Of a stretch of DNA of 24,779 nt, positions 1 through 9,032 are shown one piece after another. Source of the stretch: Chitinophagaceae bacterium (GTDB taxonomy: Bacteria > Bacteroidota > Bacteroidia > Chitinophagales > UBA10324); contig JADJAG010000002.1 in the NCBI GenBank assembly GCA_016704325.1, positions 1 through 24,779 on the forward strand, read 5' to 3'. Within the stretch, counting starts at the first letter, position 1. Each line of letters opens with the position of its first letter. A program made the translations under genes and the position numbers. A model generated the notes under the pieces. It had not been told where the DNA came from. It saw nothing but the letters and a program-made list of their open reading frames with translations, and searched no databases.

Positions 1-1204
1 ACTTCCATGATGATCACGCACTACATGCTTTACATAGTACAACCCCAATCCAAATCCTTTCACATCATGCACATCTCCGGTAGAAACCCGGTAGAAACGA
101 TCGAAGATGCGGCGAATATTTTTTTGGTGTATGCCTATGCCGTTGTCCGTTACGGCAATTTTCGAGTTTGTTGCCGTTATTTCTTGTGGATATAGTAATT
201 ACCGGTGGTTGCAGGCAATACTTTACTGCATTGTCGAGCAGGTTAAATAGCATATTGGTTATATGCATCTGATCTCCGGTTACTTCCGGGTTTGCAGCAT
301 TGCAATGTTGTTCAATCCTGCCGCCTTTATCGGCAACAATCTGCATCACACTCATCACGGATTGTTCAATGCAGTGATGCATGTTCACCGCTTCCATCCT
401 GTACTTCATCTGTTTCTGTTCCCACACTGCCACCTGCAATACTCTTTCCACCTGGCTCTTTAAGCGCAGTGCTTCCTGTTGTATCAGGTTTGAATACCGT
501 TCAATTGCTTCAGGCTGATGTTGCACTTCCGGCTTATGCAACAATCTTGAAGTAACTAAAATAGTGGAAACAGGTGTCTTGAATTCATGGGTCATGTTAT
601 TCACGAAATCTTTCTGCACTTCCGATAATTGCTTTTGGCGGAAGATGGTAATCAGGGCAAAAGCGAAAAAAACCACTACCACCAGTAATACCAATGATGA
701 AAAAAGCCAGATGCTCATGGATTCAATCAGGTGATTCGACTTATCAGGAAAATTGACAGAAAAGTAATACAGGTCATTTTTCCATTGGGGCAACTCACGG
801 GGCGCACGCCTGGTTTCATCTTCACTAAACGTAATATAGTTACCATACACCAGTTTCTGATGATTGCAGTCGTACACGCCATATTCAAAATCGCTGGTCA
901 GTCCGCGCGACTTGAACTCTGCTTTTAGTAATGACTCCAGCACCTTTGTATCTATCTCTCCGTTCACACTCACCACAAAATAGTTACCCGACAATTGATT
1001 TACCAATCGTGCATTCGGTACCTGCTGATTGTTTAACTGCAATAACTGTTCAGCAACGCGCTGTAGCGACGTGAACACACTCTGATCAAATTCCTTCTCG
1101 CTTACATCAAAGGCCTTGCGAAACCAGAATACCTGCAATACCACGATACCGGCCATGGAGATAATGGCCATCAGGGTGATAAGTTGTATGGTGCGGTTCT
1201 TCAT
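1..1204 (-). CDS. Sensor histidine kinase (partial, one frameshift)
   Basis: Membrane sensor kinase of a two-component system; it would autophosphorylate and pass phosphate to a response regulator not in this window. Seen: membrane segments at about residues 5-27 and 163-188 flank a periplasmic sensor region of about 135 residues. The H-box 'NNMTHEFKTP' carries the phospho-acceptor His206, and the N-box 'NLLDNAVKYC' follows. The open frame then breaks at a TTTT run (159-162). In the neighbouring frame the ATP-binding motifs continue perfectly: 'VTDNGIGI' (G1), 'IFDRFYRV' (F) and 'GFGLGLYYVK' (G2). One base is therefore extra, and the gene continues past the left edge. The ATG at 1204 is preferred over a TTG 12 bases upstream. 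The short periplasmic domain resembles no ligand domain I recognise. The single homopolymer shift suggests a sequencing error rather than a pseudogene. Confidence 0.85.
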
Positions 1205-1413
1205 TGATATTCTCAACTGGTTGCGGTGAAATTACGTAACAGGCAGCTACAATGGGTTAGCGATCTCTTTATCGTTGTTTGGCATACTCTTAACATCCGT
1301 AACAGGAAAATACAAAGATGCAGTTGGTTATAACTATCTCAGGAATGTTTTAACAACTTTTTTTGGAATGTTAAATAACGGATAACAATTCTCATTCCTT
1401 CTCTATATGATGT

Positions 1414-1842
1414 TTATGCTTCCAGCATCTTTTTCAATCCATCCATAACATAACCCCAATTGGTATCGGAATGATCATGTGCTTCCTGTGTCTTAAAACC
1501 ACTTTGAATGACTGTAAAAATGGTGCCTCCATTATCTTCCTTCAACTCATACTTTATTTCAACATAGTTCTCCGGAAGGTCTGCTGTTCCGGAAAATGAA
1601 CTCCAGTAGTTATAGTGAATGAATTTTCCGGTTTCAATATCAAGAATGTTTCCTTTGTCTTCATAGGGTTTGCCGTCCCACATACCTTTGTAAAGAATAG
1701 GGCTTCCCTTTTTCCAATCGCTGATACATTCTGTTCCAAAGAAATACTGCTTAATAAGTTCCGGGTTGGTCAATGCTTCCCAAACTTTTGCAGTGGAGGC
1801 ATTTATTTTAATTGACTTGGTTAATGTGAGATCTTGTGGCAT
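1414..1842 (-). CDS. SRPBCC / AHSA1-type (START-like) domain protein
   Basis: A 142-residue cytosolic protein of the SRPBCC superfamily, AHSA1 (activator of Hsp90 ATPase C-terminal-like) branch. Seen: the N-terminal strand 'SIKINASTAKVWEALTNPELIKQYF', here quoted only by its key words KINAS, VWEAL and NPELI, is the classic opening of this fold. It is followed by 'GSPILYKG', a central beta-sheet, and a C-terminal helix 'NWGYVMDGLKKML' that closes the hydrophobic cavity. The length is usual for a single-domain member. These proteins bind small hydrophobic ligands or act as co-chaperone-like or environmental-response proteins; no specific ligand can be read from the sequence. It lies on the same strand as the kinase gene, about 210 bases away, so an operon is possible but not shown. 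The start ATG at 1842 fits the domain start. Confidence 0.85.
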   Translation of the reverse strand: MPQDLTLTKSIKINASTAKVWEALTNPELIKQYFFGTECISDWKKGSPILYKGMWDGKPYEDKGNILDIETGKFIHYNYWSSFSGTADLPENYVEIKYELKEDNGGTIFTVIQSGFKTQEAHDHSDTNWGYVMDGLKKMLEA

Positions 1843-1904
1843 ATGCTATTATTTATTTGGGTATGAAGTAACGCTTTTTAATATATGCGTGTATGATGTT
1901 AAAT

Positions 1905-2660
1905 GGATTGTTCTTTGTGGTTACCTTTTTTGACCTTAGCATACACGAAAGAGGAATCGCATCAAACAAGATCTTTGTTAGTCCTTTCACTTTCTTCTTT
2001 GTGGTTAACTTTTTGAAACCACAGAAGGAACAAAGGCGGAGTCGCATCAAACAAGATTGAGTAGTATTTTTCTATTTGATCTTTTTAGTGGCTTTTTTTT
2101 GAAACCACAGAGGGCACAGAGGGGGAATTGCAGCAGACAAAATCCATGTTATTCCTTTCTGTTTCTTCTTTGTGGTTAACTTTTTTGAAACCACAGAGGG
2201 CACAAAGGCGGAGTCGCATCAAACAAGATTGATTGGTATTTTTCTATTTGATCTTTTTAGTGGCTTTTTTTGAAACCACAGAGGGCACAGAGGGTGAATT
2301 ACAGCAGACAAAATCCATGTTATTCCTTTCTGTTTCTTCTTTGTGGTTAACTTTTTTGAAACCACAGAGGGCACAGAGGCGCAATTGCATCAGACAAGAT
2401 CTACAAATATGTTTCCATGTATTCTTTGTGGTTACCATTTTTGAAACCACACAGGGCACAGAGGGGGAAATGCATCAGACTAGATCTACAAATATTTTTT
2501 CTTGTGCTCTCCGTGGTTGCTTTTTTTGAAACCGCTGAGGGCACAGAGGTGGAATTTCATCGAACAAGATCTATGTACATTTTTCTCAGTGTTCTTTGTG
2601 GTTACCATTCTCTATCCTAAGTATGGCCTTCATTCTCCGTGCTCTCTGTGGTTTCCATTT
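1905..2660. repeat. Tandem array, 85-86 bp period, with hairpin core
   Basis: Noncoding array. The anchor word GAAACC starts at 2015, 2101, 2187, 2272, 2358, 2443 and 2528 (steps 86, 86, 85, 86, 85, 85). Degenerate half-units sit near 1932 and 2612. Each unit has TTTGTGGTTA, a short T-run, then GAAACCACAGAGGGCACAG, so TGTGGTT and AACCACA can pair as a 7-bp stem. Units alternate between two flavours, giving a higher-order period of about 171 bp: 2101-2271 is nearly identical to 2272-2442 over much of its length. Short open frames here (for example around 2233-2529) translate to repetitive 'ETTEGTEGE'-like peptides and are artefacts. The array lies between the end of the giant secreted-protein gene and the start of the SRPBCC gene. 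Repeats with the CACAGAGGGCACAGAGG motif are scattered in many bacterial genomes (from memory); their function is unknown to me. Confidence 0.9.
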
Positions 2661-2688
2661 ATTGCCCCTTATTGACCCTTATTGCCCA
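2659..2688. repeat. Short 10-bp tandem triplet
   Basis: Three adjacent 10-mers, TTATTGCCCC, TTATTGACCC and TTATTGCCCA, directly follow the 86-bp array and precede the 3' end of the large secreted-protein gene. No function is apparent. Confidence 0.7.
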
Positions 2689-2757
2689 CCAAACACAGAA
2701 GTGTATATCGCATGAAAAGATCTTAGTACAGCAATAATTTCTATACCTGCACCAACC

Positions 2758-5700
2758 CTACTCTTTCACTACTTTCCGTGTATAATAATTTCTGTCTGCC
2801 GTTACTTTCAGCAGGTATATTCCATCAGCCACCTCATCAAAGCGGTTTATCTCCAGAAAATTATAACCCTGATGTAATTGAATGTTTTCTCTTCGAATCA
2901 ATTTGCCAGTTATTTCAGTCAATTCAATTAAAGCGGATTGTTCCGTTGCCGAATACAACTTGACTGAAAGTAAATCCTTCACAGGATTCGGGAAAATGGT
3001 AATGCTTTCAGCAACAGTTGTCTCATCCAGGTCAACCCATCTCACTGCAGAATACTGGTAAGTCTGATCAGTATCTACCATCCGCAGGCGGTAATAGATT
3101 CTTGTTGCTCCTGAGGTAACGTCATTTTCATCATTGAAAGAATAATACTGTGCTACTGTTGAAAATCCGGCAGCATTCATTCGACCGATCTCTTTAAAAT
3201 TAATGGCATCTTCACTGCTTTCAATAGAAAAGTAATGGCTGTTGTATTCGGAAGCGGTACTCCATTCCAGGACACTGATGCCATTGGTTAATGATACGGT
3301 GAAGTTGGTGAGTTCAACGGGAAGAAGAAAGAAATCATTGTATCCAATTGCAATGTCAGAGAAAGATGTAACTGAATCTCTGTAAGCTCTAACAACCTGT
3401 GCAGTAGCCACATTTGGATATGAAATTTGCGTTGCATCATCATGCAATCCTTCATCTTCCCAGTCGGATGCGCAGTCATCTCTTTTTATTATGGCATAGC
3501 TCGAATCATCAGAAGCGAGATCTAAAAATGGGAGTGATTCCTGAAGGGTAATATCATATTCCACTGCTGTAAGAGGGGCATCCGATGTCATTGTCCAATA
3601 ACCACCAAGCAGAAGGTTGGTAATCGGCGTTCCTAAAACAGTCACCGCTGGCATTTGTGTTGCAGGGTCAGTGCAAACATTTCCTGCCGTAAAAAAGCAA
3701 AGGATATTTGATGCACCGGCAAATTTAATGAGGCTGATACTGTCGTACTGATAACTGCTGCTTGTTCCTACCGGGAAAACGTAATTGCTATCGGCTGTAA
3801 CTGCTCTTCTCAGATTACCATTGATGTAAGAACTGCCTAAGTAATTTGCCAGGTTAGGTGCAGCAGGATCAGTTTGATAACCGGTGATGGCCATGCCGGC
3901 ATTATTCGCAACATAAACTTCGTTACTGCCGGTGTTAACCAGGCCATTTGACAATGTGAGTATATCATTCACTTGAATATCCGTTGCAGAAAGTGAAACA
4001 CCAGCCCCTGAATTATCAATGATGAGGTAGTCGAAGGTTTCTGTGCCTGATGGTGAAACCGATATAGTTTGAAGGCTGCTGCCATTGAAAAAGGCTGCAC
4101 GCTCCTGTGGATAGAAATTGCCTGTTGTACTATTACGCGTCCAAGCTCCGCCAACTTTTACATCGCCGTTAATCTGATCTGATAATGTCAACTCGCCATT
4201 TATCAAAATGTCATTTCCAACAATTAATGGGACCATCATATTGTTTCCAGCATAATTCATTGTTAATTCCGAACCCGCATCTATTGTAAGATCGTTTGCC
4301 AGATTCAAAACAATTCCAGTATTACTACTTCCACCAGGACTTAGGGTACTATTTTTACTTATTTGAACATTATAAGGATATCCCTGATCGGCAGCTTCTC
4401 CCCATTCAATGGTTCTGTTGAATACTCCATTGGTATAATATTGTAGTCTTGAACCCATTCCATATAATGGTGCAAACCCTGTTACATAGGCACCTGAATT
4501 TATTCGAAGTGTGCCGTTCACGGTAGAAATTTTTTCACTAAAATTAAACCCGCCATTGAGCTCTATTCGTACTCCTGAATCAAAGACCAATGTGCTGGTG
4601 ATATCTGAACTATTTACAAATGGTGTTGGCGGAAAGGCTGCACCTGCTATGATGAATAATCCGGTATCAATTGAACTGATAATATTTCTTTCACCGCCTG
4701 TAACCTGTATTGATACTATATTATTGCTGACTATGGTACAGGATCTTCCATTCAGATCTAATCCTCCTTCATTTAACAACTGTAAAACATTGCCTGAAGT
4801 ACCACTGATATTCAAATCTGTTTGATTTCCAATTGAGTTGTCAGGCATCACGTATGTTCCTGCATTTTGTTTGTCAATACAGAAATATGGAAAACTTTCG
4901 ATCCCTCCTCCGGTCAAAGTAATAGTCTGATCTGCACTTCCAATAAAGAAAACAGCTCTGCTATTTGGAATAAAAGTACCAGTGCTGTTTCTAGTCCAAT
5001 TTCCTCCCAAGTACAAACTGCCGTTAAAATCTGTTGAAAGACTAAGTGTACCGCTGATTGAGATATTATCATTCACAATTAATGCAGCTGACATGGTATT
5101 CATATTAAATGAACCATCAATTGCAATGACTAAATTATCGCCTACCGTTAAAGTACTGTTCATATTATTGCAGTTCAAAATGGCGTCATTATTGATTGTA
5201 AGTGTGCCATTGCAAGCCCGTGCTTCACCGGTAGCATTGTTATAAACATCAAAAGTACCGTCAGCAATAGTCACATTATTGGGATAACCTGCACTTGTAG
5301 CTATAGTTCCAATGCCTACATAATTCCATTCTACATATCTATCATATGAGGTATTATATATCAATGTAGAGGCAGAACCATACTTTGGAGGATTGGTCAG
5401 ATTGCCACCATTTATTTGAAGGGATCCTGCAACTAAAGGAATGGTAGCACCGATAGGAATGTTAACAGCACCTGCATTAATATTTACATTGCGAAAAGTT
5501 GTAGCCGTCGTCCCATTCACAGTGCCAGCCCCAACAAATGAAATTGTTCCGCCAATTGAACTAGAATCAATGTTACCTCCGTTGTTTGTTACAAATCCAT
5601 TTGTGCCAATATTCAGTACGTTTCCGGCACCACTACTAAAAAGTCCTGCGGTCAACCTTAAAGTAGTAGCGGTTGGTCCAGAGACTAAAAGAGTAACTAT

Positions 5701-7662
5701 ATTATTTGGTGAAGTGCCGGTGTTTGCAATTTCTATTGTAGATACATTATTTGGCGTTGTTGTACCCAAAAAGAAGTCACCTGTACTTTGGTTTGTTGTT
5801 CCATTAAAAACGTAAGTGGCTGCTGAATTATATGTTCTTGTAGTAGTTTGCACAGAACCGGAACTGCTTGCGTTTGCAAAACCATTCGCATTTGATGTAC
5901 GAATAGTTGAACCACTATTTACATTAATTGATCCTCCAGAAACAACATATGTTCCACAATCTAATGTAGCTCCTGATAATATTGATAACGACCCACCAGC
6001 TGACATAGCAAAATCACTATTCATCTGCAATGTATTTGTTGAGGAACCTGTGCCTATATTAAAAATAATATCATTGGTATTTGTTCCACCTGCAATAGAA
6101 TTAAAAGTTTGAGTTCCTGATGATTTGTTAAATGTAATTGTAGAAGTTACAACCTGAGTTCTTAACAATTTACCAGTGCCGGATACTGTTAAATTACCCG
6201 CAATATTTAAGCTTGATGCTCCGGATGTGGCTGAACCTGATCCTGTTAAATCCAAAACGCCTGTTCCTGATACAGTTACATTTCCAGCTACATTAACTAT
6301 TGCAGAACCGCTACCAACACTGCTCGAATTAATTAACGAAAGCTTACCGCCTGAGACATTTATGTCACTGGAGACATTCAAGCTACCACCACTTCCATTT
6401 GAGAAAACTCTGAATTCATAACCTCCGGTACCTTGAATAATCAATGAATTTAAACTTGTAATAGCCCCAGCCTGATTCCATGATCCATTATATGTCTGGC
6501 CCGTAATATTAATTACCAGATGCCCATAAGTAATTGCTGGTAACGATTGAAGTGGTGTATTTCCTGTCTGCGCCCACTTAGTAATATTAACAGTACTAGT
6601 ACTTGCTAAAGACCTTGACAAGGTTCCAGGAAAATCAGATGTAGAACCAGAAACTATACTACTAATTGCGTCATGATTATAAGTTCCATTGGCATTAACT
6701 GTAAAATTAGTAACTGTGATATTGGCACTACTCATTGATGTAGTAGCATTTGTAAAAACACCGCCATTTGAAACCAAAAGATTATTTACTTTAATCCATG
6801 GCGTCAGTGACCCTATTGTTACAGGAATGTTGAAGCTCCCGTCTACCGTAATTGATTGGACTGCAGTTGCAGAGGTGCCAATCTGGCCGCTATTGTTGAT
6901 TGATAATATACCACCAAAGTTAATACTTATTGAATTTGGAAGAACTGATAAATCGACAGTGATTGCATGGCCTGTTTCTATATTAACATTGGACCCATCA
7001 GTTGGAGCAATGCCGCCAACCCAAGTTGATCCATCACTCCACAAACCTGTTTGTATTGAAGTAAAAGTTGTTGGAATTACGCTACTTGTAACAGTAATTG
7101 AAGTGTTATTTAATATCCGACAAGTGGTACCAGCGAGACTACCACCGTATGGAACAATAAAGAAATTAATAGACTCACTTGAGCTGACAGGTATTGAAGA
7201 ACCAGGGGTGAAAGTAAAAGCTGTTCCAGTAGTAGTGGGAGTGAATGTACCAAGAGAGGTATTTCCTCCCCCATCAATATTATATTGCAGATCACAGGTA
7301 ATTCCATTGACTGCACTTACAGAGCTATAAATTACAACTTGAGAAACAGTGAAGGATGTAGTTGCATCAGCTAAAATATTAAATGTATAGAATTTGTTTG
7401 CCGCTAATGCAATAGCTGCTGTTGCACTTGTAAAACCAGATCCGTTGATTCCGGTTGCAAAGGAATTGCATGCAACGCCACCTCCTCTAGTGATTTGCGA
7501 AAAAGTCAATCCTGATACATTCGGCGAGATTGTTGCTGTTGGTGATGCTGGGCATGTTATTGATGTCATACCCGAATACGCTACTGTCGTTTGTGCAAAA
7601 CTTTCCTTTTGAACACCAATTAGCATTAAACTAAAAACCAAGTAGCAATATATTTTTCCCAT
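2758..7662 (-). CDS. Giant secreted beta-strand-repeat protein with T9SS sorting domain
   Basis: A 1634-residue exported, probably surface-attached or released protein; biochemical role not recognised. Seen: signal peptide of about 24 residues ending 'SFAQ'. At about residues 199-260 there is a module of the 'TGLWSDGSTWVGG..P' type, common at the head of large Bacteroidota surface proteins (G8-like). Then come more than 1000 residues rich in Gly, Ser, Thr, Asn and Val with repeated 'GG.L.I.SGATLDCGTY.V' style strands, typical of a parallel beta-solenoid. Repeated 'NGDVKVGGAWTRNSTGNF' type units appear about three times. A domain beginning 'LPVELTNF' (about 1446-1545) and a T9SS type A sorting domain ('ITIFPNPVKDLLSVK' to 'YYTRKVVKE') close it. 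The frame is uninterrupted over 4.9 kb. It could be an adhesin or cell-surface filament. The start at 7662 is fixed by the signal peptide. Confidence 0.85.
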   Translation of the reverse strand: MGKIYCYLVFSLMLIGVQKESFAQTTVAYSGMTSITCPASPTATISPNVSGLTFSQITRGGGVACNSFATGINGSGFTSATAAIALAANKFYTFNILADATTSFTVSQVVIYSSVSAVNGITCDLQYNIDGGGNTSLGTFTPTTTGTAFTFTPGSSIPVSSSESINFFIVPYGGSLAGTTCRILNNTSITVTSSVIPTTFTSIQTGLWSDGSTWVGGIAPTDGSNVNIETGHAITVDLSVLPNSISINFGGILSINNSGQIGTSATAVQSITVDGSFNIPVTIGSLTPWIKVNNLLVSNGGVFTNATTSMSSANITVTNFTVNANGTYNHDAISSIVSGSTSDFPGTLSRSLASTSTVNITKWAQTGNTPLQSLPAITYGHLVINITGQTYNGSWNQAGAITSLNSLIIQGTGGYEFRVFSNGSGGSLNVSSDINVSGGKLSLINSSSVGSGSAIVNVAGNVTVSGTGVLDLTGSGSATSGASSLNIAGNLTVSGTGKLLRTQVVTSTITFNKSSGTQTFNSIAGGTNTNDIIFNIGTGSSTNTLQMNSDFAMSAGGSLSILSGATLDCGTYVVSGGSINVNSGSTIRTSNANGFANASSSGSVQTTTRTYNSAATYVFNGTTNQSTGDFFLGTTTPNNVSTIEIANTGTSPNNIVTLLVSGPTATTLRLTAGLFSSGAGNVLNIGTNGFVTNNGGNIDSSSIGGTISFVGAGTVNGTTATTFRNVNINAGAVNIPIGATIPLVAGSLQINGGNLTNPPKYGSASTLIYNTSYDRYVEWNYVGIGTIATSAGYPNNVTIADGTFDVYNNATGEARACNGTLTINNDAILNCNNMNSTLTVGDNLVIAIDGSFNMNTMSAALIVNDNISISGTLSLSTDFNGSLYLGGNWTRNSTGTFIPNSRAVFFIGSADQTITLTGGGIESFPYFCIDKQNAGTYVMPDNSIGNQTDLNISGTSGNVLQLLNEGGLDLNGRSCTIVSNNIVSIQVTGGERNIISSIDTGLFIIAGAAFPPTPFVNSSDITSTLVFDSGVRIELNGGFNFSEKISTVNGTLRINSGAYVTGFAPLYGMGSRLQYYTNGVFNRTIEWGEAADQGYPYNVQISKNSTLSPGGSSNTGIVLNLANDLTIDAGSELTMNYAGNNMMVPLIVGNDILINGELTLSDQINGDVKVGGAWTRNSTTGNFYPQERAAFFNGSSLQTISVSPSGTETFDYLIIDNSGAGVSLSATDIQVNDILTLSNGLVNTGSNEVYVANNAGMAITGYQTDPAAPNLANYLGSSYINGNLRRAVTADSNYVFPVGTSSSYQYDSISLIKFAGASNILCFFTAGNVCTDPATQMPAVTVLGTPITNLLLGGYWTMTSDAPLTAVEYDITLQESLPFLDLASDDSSYAIIKRDDCASDWEDEGLHDDATQISYPNVATAQVVRAYRDSVTSFSDIAIGYNDFFLLPVELTNFTVSLTNGISVLEWSTASEYNSHYFSIESSEDAINFKEIGRMNAAGFSTVAQYYSFNDENDVTSGATRIYYRLRMVDTDQTYQYSAVRWVDLDETTVAESITIFPNPVKDLLSVKLYSATEQSALIELTEITGKLIRRENIQLHQGYNFLEINRFDEVADGIYLLKVTADRNYYTRKVVKE

Positions 7663-7685
7663 TGAATCTTTTGATAAATGATGCT

Positions 7686-7693
7686 CAAAAATA
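7686..7693 (-). promoter_or_regulatory. Possible -7 box of the giant secreted protein gene
   Basis: On the minus strand the octamer TATTTTTG matches the Bacteroidota -7 consensus TAnnTTTG and ends 24 bases before the start codon at 7662. A TTG lies upstream at 7708-7710, but the 14-base spacer is shorter than the usual 19-21, so only the -7 box is proposed. Confidence 0.3.
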
Positions 7694-7985
7694 TATCAAT
7701 TAATTCCCAAATCCATCATGATCACGATTATTTAACAACACCCTGCTTTCTGAAAATGTGGATTAATGTTTGGTGCCGCTGTAAAGGAACAACAACACAT
7801 TCATCGTATGATTTACCCGCCTGTAGTCCTTTTATGTCGTTTTTCAATCTATTCTTACTGCCTGGTTTTTTCAATAGGCATTTACAAATGGGCATTTTTC
7901 AATATTTCTGAGAAAATATCATGGCACTATCACAGCAAATAAAATGCTGTTTACTACCCTTTTTCATGGCGACCTGCCCAATTGC

Positions 7986-8003
7986 CTATGAGTTAACTCA
8001 TAG
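7986..8003. promoter_or_regulatory. Perfect 18-bp palindrome, candidate operator
   Basis: CTATGAGTTAACTCATAG is its own reverse complement over all 18 bases. It lies in the 486-base gap between two divergent secreted-protein genes, about 95 bases upstream of the -7 box proposed for the rightward gene. That position and symmetry suit a dimeric regulator. No second copy was seen in the window. The rest of 7663-8148 is AT-rich with no convincing gene. Confidence 0.4.
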
Positions 8004-8099
8004 TTTAACTGCATTATAATCAATGCTGCCTGCTTACAGCTTAAATCTATGCTCATTAAAAAAATGTTTTTCCATATGCAGCCCGTATCAAATTTTGCT

Positions 8100-8107
8100 T
8101 AACTTTG
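8100..8107 (+). promoter_or_regulatory. Possible -7 box for the small T9SS protein gene
   Basis: TAACTTTG matches TAnnTTTG exactly and ends 41 bases before the start codon at 8149. A good -33 TTG at the usual distance is missing, which limits confidence. Confidence 0.4.
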
Positions 8108-8148
8108 GCTGAATAATTTATTCAATAATCACAAAAAACCCATTTATC

Positions 8149-8913
8149 ATGAAAAAAAATCTTTACACTCTTTTCTTTGCCCTTGCCGTTGTAGCCTTCT
8201 GCTCCAACACTTATGCCCAGGTAACCGTTACCTACCAGGTTGACATGACCGGCGCCATGCTGGGTGCTGCCGGCGGAACCTGCCCGGTATTGCCTTTTGA
8301 TGCTTCTACAGATGTGGTTCAGGCCATGGGCGCAGAATACAATGGTTGGTCAGAAGCTGAAAATGTTGCCTGTGGTACCGCGTTTACCGCCGATGCATCT
8401 ATCGACTTCGCTCCTGTTTCTGCAGGTTCCATGATCTATACCCGCACCAAGGATGTAACTCCTGATGCATTAGGCAAACTGACCTGGAAATACCGTATCA
8501 ACCACTCCTGGGACAATGATGAACTCAGAGGTGTAGGTGATGGCAACCGTCATGCAAGCATTCCAACAGGTGCTGCTGCCGTTACCATTGTTTCGTTATT
8601 TAATGACACAACCAACACGGTAACCATCAATTCAGGCGTTCAAAATCCTAAATTGGCTGAAGTACGCGCAGTGTATCCAAATCCTGCCAGCGGTAATGCA
8701 GTGATTTCTTACTACACGCTGAGCAATGATAATGTGAGCGTTTACCTCACCAACATGCTCGGTCAGTCGGTGAAGACTTTCTTCAATGGCAACCAATATG
8801 TTGGTCTGCACAACGAAACCATGGATCTTACTAACCTGTCTACCGGCATCTACTTTGTAAATGTTAGAGTGGGTAACTCAGTAGCTTCACAGAAAATTTC
8901 TATCCTCGATTAA
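8149..8913 (+). CDS. Small secreted protein with T9SS sorting domain
   Basis: A 254-residue exported protein of unrecognised function. Seen: signal peptide 'MKKNLYTLFFALAVVAFCSN' ending 'TYAQ' at residue 24. A central domain (about 25-160) opens 'VTVTYQVDM', a phrase that resembles the 'VTFQVDMS' start of Ig-like/CBM-type modules in secreted Bacteroidota proteins. It contains 'EYNGWSEAENV' and 'KLTWKYRINHSWDNDE', rich in Trp. A T9SS type A sorting domain runs from about 170 ('AVYPNPASGNAVISYY') to the end ('ASQKISILD'). It is followed by a strong terminator and then by the GH13 gene on the same strand. Aromatic residues and the neighbourhood suggest a surface glycan-binding accessory, but this is inference only. 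Its intergenic region carries a perfect palindrome and a -7 box. Confidence 0.85.
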   Translation: MKKNLYTLFFALAVVAFCSNTYAQVTVTYQVDMTGAMLGAAGGTCPVLPFDASTDVVQAMGAEYNGWSEAENVACGTAFTADASIDFAPVSAGSMIYTRTKDVTPDALGKLTWKYRINHSWDNDELRGVGDGNRHASIPTGAAAVTIVSLFNDTTNTVTINSGVQNPKLAEVRAVYPNPASGNAVISYYTLSNDNVSVYLTNMLGQSVKTFFNGNQYVGLHNETMDLTNLSTGIYFVNVRVGNSVASQKISILD

Positions 8914-8925
8914 TGATTGCTTTTA

Positions 8926-8958
8926 AAAAAAAAGCCCACAGTCATGTGGGCTTTTTTT
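8926..8958 (+). terminator. Rho-independent terminator
   Basis: The inverted repeat AGCCCACA / TGTGGGCT (8933-8940, 8945-8952) has a 4-base loop, is preceded by an A-run and is followed by seven Ts. It begins 12 bases after the stop of the small T9SS gene. Because of the flanking A- and T-runs it could also serve the opposite strand, but no convergent gene ends here. It separates this gene transcriptionally from the downstream GH13 gene. Confidence 0.9.
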
Positions 8959-9032
8959 GCTCCTTTCTTTGCTGAAAAATTTACAATAACCGGATTTTCA
9001 TACGCTTACAACTCTTGTTAAAACTTCATCCC

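Noticed and set aside
2233..2620. Overlapping open frames with 'ETTEGTEGE'-type repeats as small proteins
   Set aside because: They follow the 86-bp repeat period exactly, occur on both strands, and have no start signals or family resemblance; they are by-products of the tandem array.
1905..2660. CRISPR array
   Set aside because: The whole 86-bp unit is repeated, including what would be the spacers; no variable spacers and no cas genes.
6689..7330. 213-residue frame antisense to the giant secreted protein
   Set aside because: It is a shadow of the Val/Thr-rich coding strand; the opposite strand has a signal peptide, a sorting domain and an unbroken 4.9-kb frame.
9015..9032. TTG at 9015 as start of the first GH13 gene
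   Set aside because: The ATG at 9033 gives a better signal peptide; similarly the TTG starts at 1216 and 20217 were replaced by ATGs at 1204 and 20253.
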